From: Parafrankia elaeagni
GTDB taxonomy: Bacteria; Actinomycetota; Actinomycetes; Frankiales; Frankiaceae
NCBI RefSeq assembly: GCF_000374165.1
Contig: NZ_KB893737.1
Location: 1-55,227, forward strand
Reading direction: 5' to 3'
DNA length: 55,227 nucleotides
Position 1 is the stretch's first letter, and every line of letters starts with the position of its first letter. Under the pieces are notes generated by a model. That model was not told the origin of the DNA and made no database searches. It saw only the letters and a list, made by a program, of their open reading frames with translations. Positions 46,107-55,227 of the stretch are shown here, piece by piece. The position numbers and the translations under genes were made by a program.

Positions 46107-49100
46107 TCAGGAGTCGTTCTCACCGAGGGCCAGCCGGATCAGGGTGTCGGCGTCCATCTCGTCGAACGCGGCGTCCAGCCCCGGCCCCACGCCCGCGTCG
46201 GTTTCCGCTCCCGCTCGTTCTTCTGCGCCTCCCACCCGCTCTCCTGCGCGCTGGCCGGCGATGGTGACCGGTTCGCCCGCCGTGGCCGGAATCGCGTCCT
46301 CGGCGTGGTTCCGGCCGGGAGGGGTGAGGGGGGAGGGGGAGACGGCTGCGGGATCGGCGACAGCGGCGACATCGCCTGGTGTGGTGGTGGTGTTGAACAG
46401 CTGGTCCCGCAGGTGACCGGCGATGACGGCGGGGGTCGGGAAGTCGAAGACGAGCATCGGACGCAGCCGCACGCCCGTGGCGGCGGTCAGCCGGTTGCGG
46501 AACTGCAGCGAGGCGAGCGAGTCGAACCCGAGTTCCTTGAACGGGCGATGCGGGGCCACCGCGTCCGCGGAGGTGTGGCCGAGCGCGGCCGCGGCGATGG
46601 CGCAGACGGCGTCCAGCAGGGTCTTGTCGCGTTCGGCGGCGCTGAGTCCGGCGAGGCGCGCGGCCAGCGTGGGCCCGGTGGCACCGGCGTCGTCGGCGGT
46701 ACCGGGCACGGTTCGGCGCCGCGGGGTGCGGACGAGGTGGCGCAGCAGCGGCCCGGCGGCGTCCGCGGGCAGGGCCCCCCGCAGGTTGATCCGCATGGGC
46801 AGCAGGACGGGCCGGTCGCCGGCGAGGGCGGCGTCGAGCAGGGCCATGCCGTCCCCGGCGGAGATCGGAAGCAGCCCGTTGCCGGTCATCCGGCGGCGCA
46901 GCTCGGTGGGGTCGAGGTGGGCGGCCATGGCGCCGCGGGCCGCCCAGTAGCCCCAGCCGAGGGCAACCGCGGGGAGCCCCGCCGCCCGGCGGCGGTGGGC
47001 GAGTGCTTCCAGGAAGGCGTTGGCGGCGGCGTAGTTTCCCTGCCCGGGGCTGCCGAAGGTCGCCGCGGACGAGGAGAACAGCACGAAGGCGGCCAGGTCG
47101 TGGCCGCGGGTCAGCTCGTGCAGGTGCAACGCGGCGTCCGCCTTGGGGCGCAGCACCCGGTCGAGCCGCTCGGGGGTGAGCGAGCTGAGCACGCCGTCGT
47201 CGAGGGTCCCCGCGGTGTGGACGACCGCGGCCAGCGGGCGGTCCTCGGGAATCGCGGCGAGCAGGGCGGCGAGCGCGGCCCGGTCCGCGACGTCGCAGGA
47301 TGCGACCGTGACCTGCGCGCCCAGCGCGGTGAGGTCCGCCACGAGGGCGGCGGCACCGGGGGTGCCCGGGCCGCCGCGGCTGGCCAGCAGCAGGTGTCGG
47401 ACACCGTGCGCGGTGACCAGATGACGCGCGACCAGCCCGCCGAGCGTTCCCGTACCACCGGTGATCAGTGTGGTGCCGTCCGTCCGCCAGGGGGCGGGGG
47501 TGGCGGGGGCCGCGGGCGCTGCCGACGCGCGGACGAGACGCTGGCCCAGGAGCAGGCCGTCCCGGAGGGCGACCCGCGGTTCCCCGGAGGTGAGGGCCGC
47601 CGGCAGGGCGCGCGGTGAGGACGGGGCGGCGTCGACGTCCACGAGCAGGAACCGGTCCGGGTTCTCGGACGCGGCCGAGCCGAGCAGGCCCCACACCGCG
47701 GCCGCGGCGAGATCGACATTCTGGTCGCCCGGGACGGCAGCCACCGCGCCGCGGGTCACGGCGACGAAACGGGTGGCGGCGAAACGGTCGTCGCCGAGCC
47801 AGGCCTGTGCCCGCTCCAGCGCCTGATCCAGGCCGGCGCGCACGGCCACCGCCGTGTCGGTGGGCTCTCCGGACGTCACCGCAGGCGTCTTCGGCGTCTC
47901 CGGCGTCTCCGGCGGGGCGCAGGTGACCAGGACGACGTCCGGAACAGGCTGTGTCGCGCCGTTGCCGCCGCCGCCGTCGACACCGCCACCGCCGCCAGCT
48001 GCCTCGGCGAGATCGACGCAGCCGTGGACGTTCACGCCGGCCAGCGCGAGGGCGGTGCGCAGGCCGAACGGATCCGGCCCCACCACGGCCCAGCGCAACG
48101 CCGGCCCGACCGGTGCCACGGGCGGAGTGACGGGTAACCAGTCGAGTGCGAACATCGCGTCGGCGACCACGGCCGGGCGGATGTGCAGGCGTTCGGGCTC
48201 GGTCTGCCCGAAGGCGATCGCGCCGACGGTCGCGACCGGTGCGCCGGTGTGGTCGGCGAGGGTCAGCGCGACCGTGTCGGATCCCGCCGGGTGGACGTGC
48301 ACCCGGACGGTCCGGGCGCCGGTCGCCAGCAGGCGCACGTCCCGGTAGGTCCGGGGCAGGACGATCGGCGCGGTGGCCGGCGCCCCGATCGGCGGAGTGC
48401 GGTCAGCGGATGCCGACTGACCGGCAGGTACGGCGCTCGGGCCGTTCGCCAGGTGGTGCCAGAGCACGAGCTGCCCGGCGGCCGCGAGCAGCGCCGGGTG
48501 CAGGTCGAAGCCCGCTCCGGAGATGTCCGCCTCGGCGTCCTGACCGCCGATGCCGTCGACCTCACCATCGCCAGCGCCGCGGGGAGCGGCGGCGGCTACG
48601 GCGACCTCGGCGAACAGGCCTGCCGTTCCCTGCCACACCGCGGTCAGACGTGGGCCGTCCCCCGGGCTGTCGCCGTGGCCGGCCGCGCGCAGATCCGCGT
48701 GGAGGGCGTCGACGTCCAGCGGTGCCGCGCCGGCGGGGGGCCAGGAGGTCAGATCGACGCCGCCGTCGAGCGCCCCTGCACCACCCGGCACTGCACCACC
48801 CGGCACTGCGCCATCCGATACTGCGCCACCCGGCACCTTGCCGGGCGAGACGTCGTCCTCTCCCGCCGGGGAGGTGCCGTCGGTCAGCGTCGCTGTCGCG
48901 TGGGTGCTCCAGGGGGCGTCGGCGGGGGCGTCGTCCGGGCTGGTGTGCAGGGTCAGTGTGCGGCGGCCGGTGCCGTCGGGCGGACTGATCCGGGCCTGGA
49001 CGCGCAGCGCCCCGGCTCCGGCCTCCGGCAGCAGCAACGGCTCGGCCATGGTCAGCTCGGCGACGCCATCCGCACCGACCTCGTCGCCGGCGCGGATCGC

Positions 49101-52100
49101 GAGCTCCAGCAGGATGGCGTCCGGCGCGACCGGGACGCCGGCCAGTGTGTGGCCGGCGAGCCACGGATGGGCCGCCGGGGCGATCCGGCCGGTCAGCAGC
49201 AGGCCGCCGTCGGCCAGCGGGACGGCGGCGCCGAGCAGCGGATGTCCCGGATGCCCCGGCGTCTCCCGGCCGCCGGCGGAGGCCAGGCCGGTGCCCGGCA
49301 GGCCGGTGGACGCCGCGCCGCTGCCGAACGTGGCGGCGAGGTTGGGTGCTGACGTCCGCGGCCAGAAGCGCCGGCGCTGGAAGGCGTAGGTCGGCAGGGC
49401 GGCGGGGCGGGCGGACGTGCCTGCGAAGGCGGGCTGCCAGTCGACGTCCACGCCGCGGACGTGGGCCTGGGCGAGCGCGGCGAGGAAACGGTCCGGGCCG
49501 CCGCGGCCGCGTTCCAGGGTGGGGAGGACGGCGATGTCGCCGCCGGCCTCCTCCGCTGTCTCGGTGAGCCCGAACCCGAGCACCGGATGGGGGCTGACCT
49601 CGACGAACGTGTCGAAGCCGGCGGCGAGCAGCGCCCGGGTGGCGGCGTCGAACAGCACCGGTTCGCGGGTGTTGGAGTACCAGTAGTCGGGGCCGGGCTG
49701 GGTGCCAGTGGCGGTGCCGGTGGCGTCCAGCAGGCCGCCGGTGACGGTCGAGTAGAAGGGGATCCGGCCGGCGGTGGCGGTCACCGGCCGCAGGATGTCC
49801 GTCAGTTCGGCGCGGATGTCGTCGACCTGGGCGCAGTGGGTGGCGACGGAGGCGGCGACCATCCGGGCACGCACACCGGCGGCGTCCAGTTCGGCGAGCA
49901 GTTCGGTGAGCGCGTCGGTGTCGCCGGCGACGGTGACCTGGCGGGGTCCGTTGACGCCGCCGACGGCGAGCCGGCCGTCGAAGCGGGCGAGGCGGGTGGC
50001 GACATCGGCGGCGGGCAGCGCGACGGAGGCGAGCGCACCGCGGCCGAGCAGGCGGTCGGCGAGCAGCCGGCTGCGCAGCGCGATGACGCGGGCGGCGTCG
50101 TCGAGCGAGAGCAGGCCGGCGACGTGGGCGGCGGCGACCTCCCCCTGGCTGGTGCCGACCACCGCCGCCGGGGTCACGCCGTAGGCCTCCCAGGCCGCGG
50201 CCAACGACACCATCATCGACATGAGCGCCGGCTGGATCACCTCGATGGCCTCCAGCGGCGGCGCGCCCACGGCCCCGCCGACGACGTCGAGCAGGGACCA
50301 GTCGAGGTACGGGGCGAACGCCTCGGCGCAGGCGGCCATCCGCTCGCGGAACGGTGGGCAGGAGGCGAGCAGCTCCCGGCCCATGCCGGCCCACTGCGAC
50401 CCCTGCCCGGGAAAGACGAAGGCGACCCGCGGGTCGGGACGGGCCAGGCCACGCACGGCGAGCACCCCCGCGGCGCTGGCTGAGGCAGCGGCACCGCCGG
50501 TCAGGCCGGTGAGCGCCGATGGGACGTCGTCCGCGGGATCCGGCTCCGCGCCGAGCCGGGCGAGACTCGCGCGCAGCTCGGCGTGATCGGTGCCGACGAG
50601 GACGGCCCGGTGGTCGAAACGGCTGCGGGTGGCCGCGGTGGCGAGGCCGGCATCCGCCACGGCCAGGCCGGGATGGGCGTCGAGATGATCACCCAGCCGC
50701 CGCGCCTGGGCGCGCAGCGCCTGCTCGCTGCGCGCCGACACCAGAATCGGCACGGGCACGGGCACGGGCACGGCGGGCGTCGGCGTGACGGGGGTCGACG
50801 CGGGTGCGAGCACCGGCGAGGACGCTTCGTGGATCGTCGGGGCGTCGTCGTCGGGCGCTTCACGGACGATCACGTGGGCGTTGGTGCCGCTGATCCCGAA
50901 GGCGGAGATCCCGGCCCGCCGCGGGCCGCGCCCGCGCCCGTCGCGCTCCCCCGCGTCCGGCCGCGGGACGTCCGAGGTCGTGCCGGCGGTGGGGCCGGCG
51001 GTGGGGCGGTCGGGCCAGGGGGTCGGCTCGGCGAGCAGCTGGACGGTGCCGCTGCTCCAGTCGACGTGCGGGGTGGGTTCGGCGGCGTGCAGGGTCCGTG
51101 GCAGCAGTCCGTGCCGCATCGCCAGCACCATTTTGATCACGCCGGCGACGCCGGCGGCGGCCTGCGCGTGGCCGATGTTGGACTTGAGCGATCCCAGCCA
51201 CAGCGGGCGGTCCTCCGGGCGGCCCCGGCCGTAGGTGGCGAGGAGCGCCTGGGCCTCGATGGGGTCGCCGAGCTTCGTACCGGTGCCGTGCGCCTCGACG
51301 GCGTCCACGTCGGCGGGGGTGAGACCCGCGGCGGCGAGCGCCTGGCGGATCACCCGCTGCTGGGCGGGGCCGTTCGGCGCGCTCAGCCCGTTGGACGCGC
51401 CGTCGGAGTTGACCGCCGTCCCCTCGACGACGGCGAGCACGGGATGTCCGTTGCGGCGGGCGTCGCCGAGCCGTTCCAGGACGAGCATCCCGACGCCCTC
51501 GGACAGCCCGGTGCCGTCGCCGCCGGCGCCGAACGCCTGGCAGCGTCCGTCCGGCGACAGGGCACGCTGCCGGCTGAACTCGACGTACATCAGCGGCGAG
51601 GACATCACGACCGCCGCGCCGGCGAGCGCCAGCGAGCACTCCCCCGTGCGCAGCGCCTGCGTCGCCTGGTGCAGGGCGACGAGCGAGGACGAGCAGGCCG
51701 TGTCGATGGTGACGGCCGGTCCGTGCAGGCCGAGGGCGTAGGAGATGCGGCCGGACATCACGCTGGCGGCGTTGCCGATGCCGATGTAGCCCTCCATCGG
51801 CTCGGCGGCGGCCATCGCCCGCGGGCCGTAGTCCTGGACGTTCGTGCCGACGAACACGCCCGCCGACGTCCCGTGCAGGGTGGTCGGGTCGATGCCGGCG
51901 CGTTCGAGCGCCTCCCAGGACAGTTCGAGCAGCAGCCGCTGCTGGGGGTCCATCGCGAGGGCCTCGCGGGGGCCGATGCCGAAGAACTCGGCGTCGAAGT
52001 CGGCGACACCGTCGAGGAACCCGCCGTGGCGGACGTAGGACGTCCCGGGGCGCTCCGGGTCCGGGTCGTAGAGGGCGTCGAGGTCCCAGCCGCGGTCGGC

Positions 52101-55100
52101 CGGGAACCCGCTGATCGCGTCGCGGCCCTCGGCGAGCAGCTGCCACAGGTCCTCGGGGGTGCGGACCCCGCCGGGCAGCCGGCAGGCCATGGCGACGATC
52201 ACGATCGGATCGGCGTCGACGGCACCAGCGCCGGCGCCGGCCCGGCCCGTTCCCCCGCGCGGCACCGCGACCGCGCCTGCACCCGAAGCCGCGCCCGACC
52301 CCGAAGCCGCCGCGTCGACGGTCTCGTCGGCCAGCAGGCCGGCCGGTCCGTTCGCGGCGAGCTCCTCGCGGAGGAACCCCGCGAGCGCCGTCGGCGTCGG
52401 GTAGTCGAACACCAGGGTGGCCGGCAGCCGCAGGCCGAGCGCCTCACCGACCCGGTTGCGCAGGTCGACGGAGGTGAGCGAGTCGAAACCGAGATCCCGG
52501 AAGGCCCGCTGCGCCCCCACCGCGGACGGGTCGGCGTGCCCCAGCACGGCCGCCGCCCGGGCCCGGACCTCGTCGAGAAGCGCCCGGTCACGCTCGCCGG
52601 CGGTCAGCGCCGCGAGCCGCCGGACCAGCGGCGGCACCTCCTCGGCGCCTGCAGTACCTGCGGCACGTGTGGTACCTGCCGGCGCCTCGGACAGCGGGTC
52701 GAGCAGTGGGCGGGGCCCGGCCGAGGTGAACACCGGGATGAACCGGTCCCAGTCGATGTCCGCCACGACGACCTGGGTCTCGTCGTGGTCCAGCGCCTGC
52801 CGCAGGGCCGCCAGCGCGAGTGGCGCGTCGAGGAAACCCAGCCCGCGAGCCCGCTGTCGCTGCTCCGGATCTCCCGCCTCTCCCCCATCCCCCGTCGCCC
52901 CCGCCTCGGTGCCGGTGCCGGTGTCGATGTCGATCGGCAGGGGGCGCCACAGGCCCCAGGCGATCGCGGTCGCGGGCAGGCCGCGGGCGCGGCGGTGCTG
53001 GGCGAGCGCGTCGAGGTGGGCGTTGGCAGCGGCGTAGGCAGCGTGGTCGGCGCTGCCCCAGATCCCGACGACCGAGGAGAACAGCACGAACGCGTCCAGG
53101 GTGTCGGTGTCGAACAGCTCGTCGAGGCGCCGCGCGACGCCCGCCTTGGTGGCGAGGACGTCCGCGAGCTCGCCGGGTGCGACATCGTCGAAGGGCCGCA
53201 GCCCGAGCAGCGCCGCCGCGTGCACGACCGAGCGGATCGTCTTCCCGGCCGCGGTCTGCTCCCGGACGACGGCGGCCAGCGCATCCGGATCCGCGGGGTC
53301 GCAGGTGGCCACGGTCAGCCGGAAGGGCCGCGAAGCGGTGCCGTCCGCGTGCAGCGCGGCCAGGTCGAGGTCGTCCGCGCGGTGCGGCCCGGCCAGCACC
53401 ACATGCTCGGCGCCCTGGTCGGCCAGCCAGCCGGCCAGGTACGGGCCGAGCGGCCCGCCACCGCTGGTCACCAGGACCGTCCCGCGCGGCCGCCACCGCC
53501 GTACCGGCGGGCCCGCACCGAGCGGCGCGCGCGACAGGCGCCGGACGAGCACTCCGCCCGGCCGGATCGCGAGCTGGTCCTCGCCCGACGTCCCGCGCAG
53601 GGCGGCACGCAGCCGCCCGCGGGCGGCCTCCTCCAGGGTGCCGGGCAGGTCGACGAGCCCGCCCCAGCGGGACGGGTGCTCCAGCGCGGCCACCCGTCCC
53701 AGGCCCCACACCTGTGCCTGGGACGGATCAGCCACCGCGTCGCCGGCCTCGGTGGACACCGCTCCGCGGGTGAGGCACCACAGCGGCGCGTCGACCTCCA
53801 GGTCGCCGAGCGCCTGCACGAGCGCCAGCGTCACGGCCACCGCGGCGCCGAGGCCGGGCCGGTCGGGATGTTCCGCTCCGGTCAGGGCCAGCAGCGACAG
53901 CACTCCGCGCACTGGGGGATCCTGGCCCGCGCCGCAGGCGTCCAGGCGGCGGGCGAGCGCGTCCCGCGTCAGATCCTCGGGACCGAGGCGCACGCTGACC
54001 ACCTCCGCGCCGCCTTCGGTCAGCGCCAGCGCCACCCCGGTGAGCACCTCGTCCGCGGACATCGCGTCCGCGTCGCCGGTGGGGGGCGCGCCGGGTGCAC
54101 TGTCGGGTGCGGGTGGGAGGAGCAGCAGCCAGGTGCCGGCCACGCCGGGGTCGTCCGGTAGGAGCGGTTCGTCCGCGGACGGGCGCAGCGGCTCCCAGCC
54201 GACCCGGTACCGCAGCCCGTCGAGGACATCCCGGTCGCGGTCGCGGTCCTGGTGATCACGGGCTGGCCCGGTGCGCAGGGCGGGGTTGTCCAGCCAGTAG
54301 TGCCGGTGCTCGAACGGGTAGGTCGGCAGGTCTACGGGACGTCCGCCGGCCAGCAGCGGCTCCCAGTCCACCGCCACTCCGCGCACCCACAGTTCCGCCG
54401 CGCCGGTGACCAGCCGCCGCAGACCGCCGTCGCCCCGTCGCAGCGACCCGACAGCGACGGTGTCGTGGATGCCGGCCGCCTCCGCGGTGCCCGTGACCGC
54501 GGCGGTGAGCACCGGATGTGGGCTGACCTCGAGGAACGTCCGGCAGCCGTCGGTGAGCAGGGCTTCGACGGCGGTGCCGAAGCGCACGGTGGAGCGCAGG
54601 TTGCGGTACCAGTAGTCGCCGTCCAGACCCGTCGGGCCCGCCGGGCCGCCGGTCACCGTCGACCAGAACTCGACGTCCGCCGGGCCGGGTGTGACGTCGA
54701 CCAGTGCGGCGACGAGGCGCTCGCGGAGCTCCTCCACCTGGCTGGTGTGGGAGGCGTAGTCCACCGGCAGCCGCCGGGCCCGCACCCCGTCGGTCTCCCA
54801 GCGGGCCAGTATCTCCGCCAGCGCCGCCGGCTCACCCGCCACCGTCGTCGCCGACGGCCCGTTCACCGCCGCCACCTCGACCCGCCCGGCCCACGGGGCC
54901 AACGCCGCCTCGACGTCGGCGACCGGCAACGCCACCGACACCATCCCGCCACGACCCGCCAGGCTCTCCCCGATCAGCCGGCTACGTACCGCCACCACCC
55001 GCGCCGCGTCCTCCAGCGACAGCACTCCCGCCACACACGCCGCCGCGATCTCCCCCTGCGAATGCCCGACCACCACATCCGGCCGCACCCCCCACGACTC

Positions 55101-55227
55101 CCACACCGCCGCCAACCCGACCATCACCGCCCACGACACCGGCTGCACCACCTCCACCGACTCCAGCCCCGGCGCCCCCGCAGCACCCCGCAACACCTCG
55201 ACGACCGACCAGCCCACGAACCGCGAC
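46107..55227 (-). CDS. modular type I polyketide synthase (5' part outside window)
   Basis: Open to the window edge, with the 5' end missing; about 3039 residues seen. Order by residue (from 55217): AT (1-305, GHSQGE, YASH: methylmalonyl type); KR (575-755, [16 protein letters not shown]-type Trp; cofactor loop SGGGPLG); ACP (880-950, LGFDSLT); KS (1005-1415, [24 protein letters not shown]); AT (1600-1950, GTSQGE and VATH instead of GHSxG and YASH/HAFH); DH (1990-2300, [10 protein letters not shown] but Asp of the second motif is Ala); KR (2585-2755, LDD, B-type); ACP (2870-2940, LGFDSLA); and docking tail [16 protein letters not shown]. It builds a reduced polyketide chain and passes it to the KS gene downstream. 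Confidence 0.95.
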   Translation of the reverse strand, partial: SRFVGWSVVEVLRGAAGAPGLESVEVVQPVSWAVMVGLAAVWESWGVRPDVVVGHSQGEIAAACVAGVLSLEDAARVVAVRSRLIGESLAGRGGMVSVALPVADVEAALAPWAGRVEVAAVNGPSATTVAGEPAALAEILARWETDGVRARRLPVDYASHTSQVEELRERLVAALVDVTPGPADVEFWSTVTGGPAGPTGLDGDYWYRNLRSTVRFGTAVEALLTDGCRTFLEVSPHPVLTAAVTGTAEAAGIHDTVAVGSLRRGDGGLRRLVTGAAELWVRGVAVDWEPLLAGGRPVDLPTYPFEHRHYWLDNPALRTGPARDHQDRDRDRDVLDGLRYRVGWEPLRPSADEPLLPDDPGVAGTWLLLLPPAPDSAPGAPPTGDADAMSADEVLTGVALALTEGGAEVVSVRLGPEDLTRDALARRLDACGAGQDPPVRGVLSLLALTGAEHPDRPGLGAAVAVTLALVQALGDLEVDAPLWCLTRGAVSTEAGDAVADPSQAQVWGLGRVAALEHPSRWGGLVDLPGTLEEAARGRLRAALRGTSGEDQLAIRPGGVLVRRLSRAPLGAGPPVRRWRPRGTVLVTSGGGPLGPYLAGWLADQGAEHVVLAGPHRADDLDLAALHADGTASRPFRLTVATCDPADPDALAAVVREQTAAGKTIRSVVHAAALLGLRPFDDVAPGELADVLATKAGVARRLDELFDTDTLDAFVLFSSVVGIWGSADHAAYAAANAHLDALAQHRRARGLPATAIAWGLWRPLPIDIDTGTGTEAGATGDGGEAGDPEQRQRARGLGFLDAPLALAALRQALDHDETQVVVADIDWDRFIPVFTSAGPRPLLDPLSEAPAGTTRAAGTAGAEEVPPLVRRLAALTAGERDRALLDEVRARAAAVLGHADPSAVGAQRAFRDLGFDSLTSVDLRNRVGEALGLRLPATLVFDYPTPTALAGFLREELAANGPAGLLADETVDAAASGSGAASGAGAVAVPRGGTGRAGAGAGAVDADPIVIVAMACRLPGGVRTPEDLWQLLAEGRDAISGFPADRGWDLDALYDPDPERPGTSYVRHGGFLDGVADFDAEFFGIGPREALAMDPQQRLLLELSWEALERAGIDPTTLHGTSAGVFVGTNVQDYGPRAMAAAEPMEGYIGIGNAASVMSGRISYALGLHGPAVTIDTACSSSLVALHQATQALRTGECSLALAGAAVVMSSPLMYVEFSRQRALSPDGRCQAFGAGGDGTGLSEGVGMLVLERLGDARRNGHPVLAVVEGTAVNSDGASNGLSAPNGPAQQRVIRQALAAAGLTPADVDAVEAHGTGTKLGDPIEAQALLATYGRGRPEDRPLWLGSLKSNIGHAQAAAGVAGVIKMVLAMRHGLLPRTLHAAEPTPHVDWSSGTVQLLAEPTPWPDRPTAGPTAGTTSDVPRPDAGERDGRGRGPRRAGISAFGISGTNAHVIVREAPDDDAPTIHEASSPVLAPASTPVTPTPAVPVPVPVPILVSARSEQALRAQARRLGDHLDAHPGLAVADAGLATAATRSRFDHRAVLVGTDHAELRASLARLGAEPDPADDVPSALTGLTGGAAASASAAGVLAVRGLARPDPRVAFVFPGQGSQWAGMGRELLASCPPFRERMAACAEAFAPYLDWSLLDVVGGAVGAPPLEAIEVIQPALMSMMVSLAAAWEAYGVTPAAVVGTSQGEVAAAHVAGLLSLDDAARVIALRSRLLADRLLGRGALASVALPAADVATRLARFDGRLAVGGVNGPRQVTVAGDTDALTELLAELDAAGVRARMVAASVATHCAQVDDIRAELTDILRPVTATAGRIPFYSTVTGGLLDATGTATGTQPGPDYWYSNTREPVLFDAATRALLAAGFDTFVEVSPHPVLGFGLTETAEEAGGDIAVLPTLERGRGGPDRFLAALAQAHVRGVDVDWQPAFAGTSARPAALPTYAFQRRRFWPRTSAPNLAATFGSGAASTGLPGTGLASAGGRETPGHPGHPLLGAAVPLADGGLLLTGRIAPAAHPWLAGHTLAGVPVAPDAILLELAIRAGDEVGADGVAELTMAEPLLLPEAGAGALRVQARISPPDGTGRRTLTLHTSPDDAPADAPWSTHATATLTDGTSPAGEDDVSPGKVPGGAVSDGAVPGGAVPGGAGALDGGVDLTSWPPAGAAPLDVDALHADLRAAGHGDSPGDGPRLTAVWQGTAGLFAEVAVAAAAPRGAGDGEVDGIGGQDAEADISGAGFDLHPALLAAAGQLVLWHHLANGPSAVPAGQSASADRTPPIGAPATAPIVLPRTYRDVRLLATGARTVRVHVHPAGSDTVALTLADHTGAPVATVGAIAFGQTEPERLHIRPAVVADAMFALDWLPVTPPVAPVGPALRWAVVGPDPFGLRTALALAGVNVHGCVDLAEAAGGGGGVDGGGGNGATQPVPDVVLVTCAPPETPETPKTPAVTSGEPTDTAVAVRAGLDQALERAQAWLGDDRFAATRFVAVTRGAVAAVPGDQNVDLAAAAVWGLLGSAASENPDRFLLVDVDAAPSSPRALPAALTSGEPRVALRDGLLLGQRLVRASAAPAAPATPAPWRTDGTTLITGGTGTLGGLVARHLVTAHGVRHLLLASRGGPGTPGAAALVADLTALGAQVTVASCDVADRAALAALLAAIPEDRPLAAVVHTAGTLDDGVLSSLTPERLDRVLRPKADAALHLHELTRGHDLAAFVLFSSSAATFGSPGQGNYAAANAFLEALAHRRRAAGLPAVALGWGYWAARGAMAAHLDPTELRRRMTGNGLLPISAGDGMALLDAALAGDRPVLLPMRINLRGALPADAAGPLLRHLVRTPRRRTVPGTADDAGATGPTLAARLAGLSAAERDKTLLDAVCAIAAAALGHTSADAVAPHRPFKELGFDSLASLQFRNRLTAATGVRLRPMLVFDFPTPAVIAGHLRDQLFNTTTTPGDVAAVADPAAVSPSPLTPPGRNHAEDAIPATAGEPVTIAGQRAGERVGGAEERAGAETDAGVGPGLDAAFDEMDADTLIRLALGENDS
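48778..48837. repeat. 15-bp tandem repeat inside the PKS dehydratase region
   Basis: Four 15-bp copies (48778-48792, 48793-48807, 48808-48822, 48823-48837) encode [10 protein letters not shown] units. They insert a flexible stretch inside the DH domain. Confidence 0.8.

Noticed and set aside
44019-47618. about 1200-codon open frame on the plus strand inside the PKS
   Set aside because: Opposite KS/AT/ACP domains with clear motifs; the Gly/Arg/Ala-rich translation has no family.
50583-54161. another about 1190-codon plus-strand frame in the PKS
   Set aside because: Antisense shadow of KS, AT, KR and ACP domains.

Overview
The window is about 73% GC, with GTG/TTG starts and many 4-bp operon overlaps. 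It encodes an SsgA-like sporulation protein, a PknG/GlnH/GlnX signalling set, PRC-barrel stress proteins, several Tat or lipoprotein exports and a modular type I polyketide synthase. This points to a filamentous, spore-forming actinomycete. The gene styles (DUF1214-type protein, kinase-TPR, repeat-rich long proteins) fit a Frankia/Parafrankia-like chromosome best; the genus is my inference.

Left part (1-16 kb): the end of a DUF1214-type protein, a cytochrome P450, a membrane protein translationally coupled to a DUF2993 (LmeA-like) lipid-binding protein, a three-gene PRC-barrel operon that starts with a 46-residue membrane peptide, an SsgA-like regulator, a DUF2236/MpaB-type oxygenase divergent from an RCK-pore-RCK K+ channel, a type II thioesterase, about 850 bp without a gene, a Tat-exported amidohydrolase, a duplicated membrane sensor kinase and a lipoprotein.

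Middle (16-32 kb): a PRC-barrel/DUF2382 stress protein behind an AT-rich leader, an AraC-VOC-UvrA-like operon, a HAD phosphatase followed by an unrecognised 877-residue protein and a His/Asp-rich protein, a TetR regulator whose 5' end overlaps that of a divergent NAD(P)-dependent reductase, an aldo/keto reductase, a DnaQ-type exonuclease fused to two BRCT-like regions and a TerD domain, and a DHA2 drug exporter.

Signalling locus (31.4-40.7 kb): a helical protein and a zinc-ribbon FHA protein, then a PknG-type kinase (zinc ribbons, kinase, TPR) and a VWA protein on the plus strand. They converge on an operon for a GlnX-like membrane sensor and a GlnH-like lipoprotein, and a second Ser/Thr kinase with a TPR tail diverges from GlnX. 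In mycobacteria PknG, GlnH and GlnX act together to sense extracellular amino acids and control 2-oxoglutarate metabolism; here the set is enlarged by FHA, VWA and kinase-TPR genes.

Right end (40.7-55.2 kb): two lipoproteins, an exported intradiol dioxygenase and the 3' end of a type I PKS read right to left. The long PKS gene runs off the window and holds AT(methylmalonyl-type)-KR-ACP followed by KS-AT-DH-KR-ACP and a docking tail. The DH has lost its second catalytic residue. The next gene is KS plus a truncated AT without its active-site Ser, and no ACP or thioesterase follows, so the assembly line is either degenerate or ends in an unusual way.

Short tandem duplications are frequent, many sitting on stop codons or in protein linkers.
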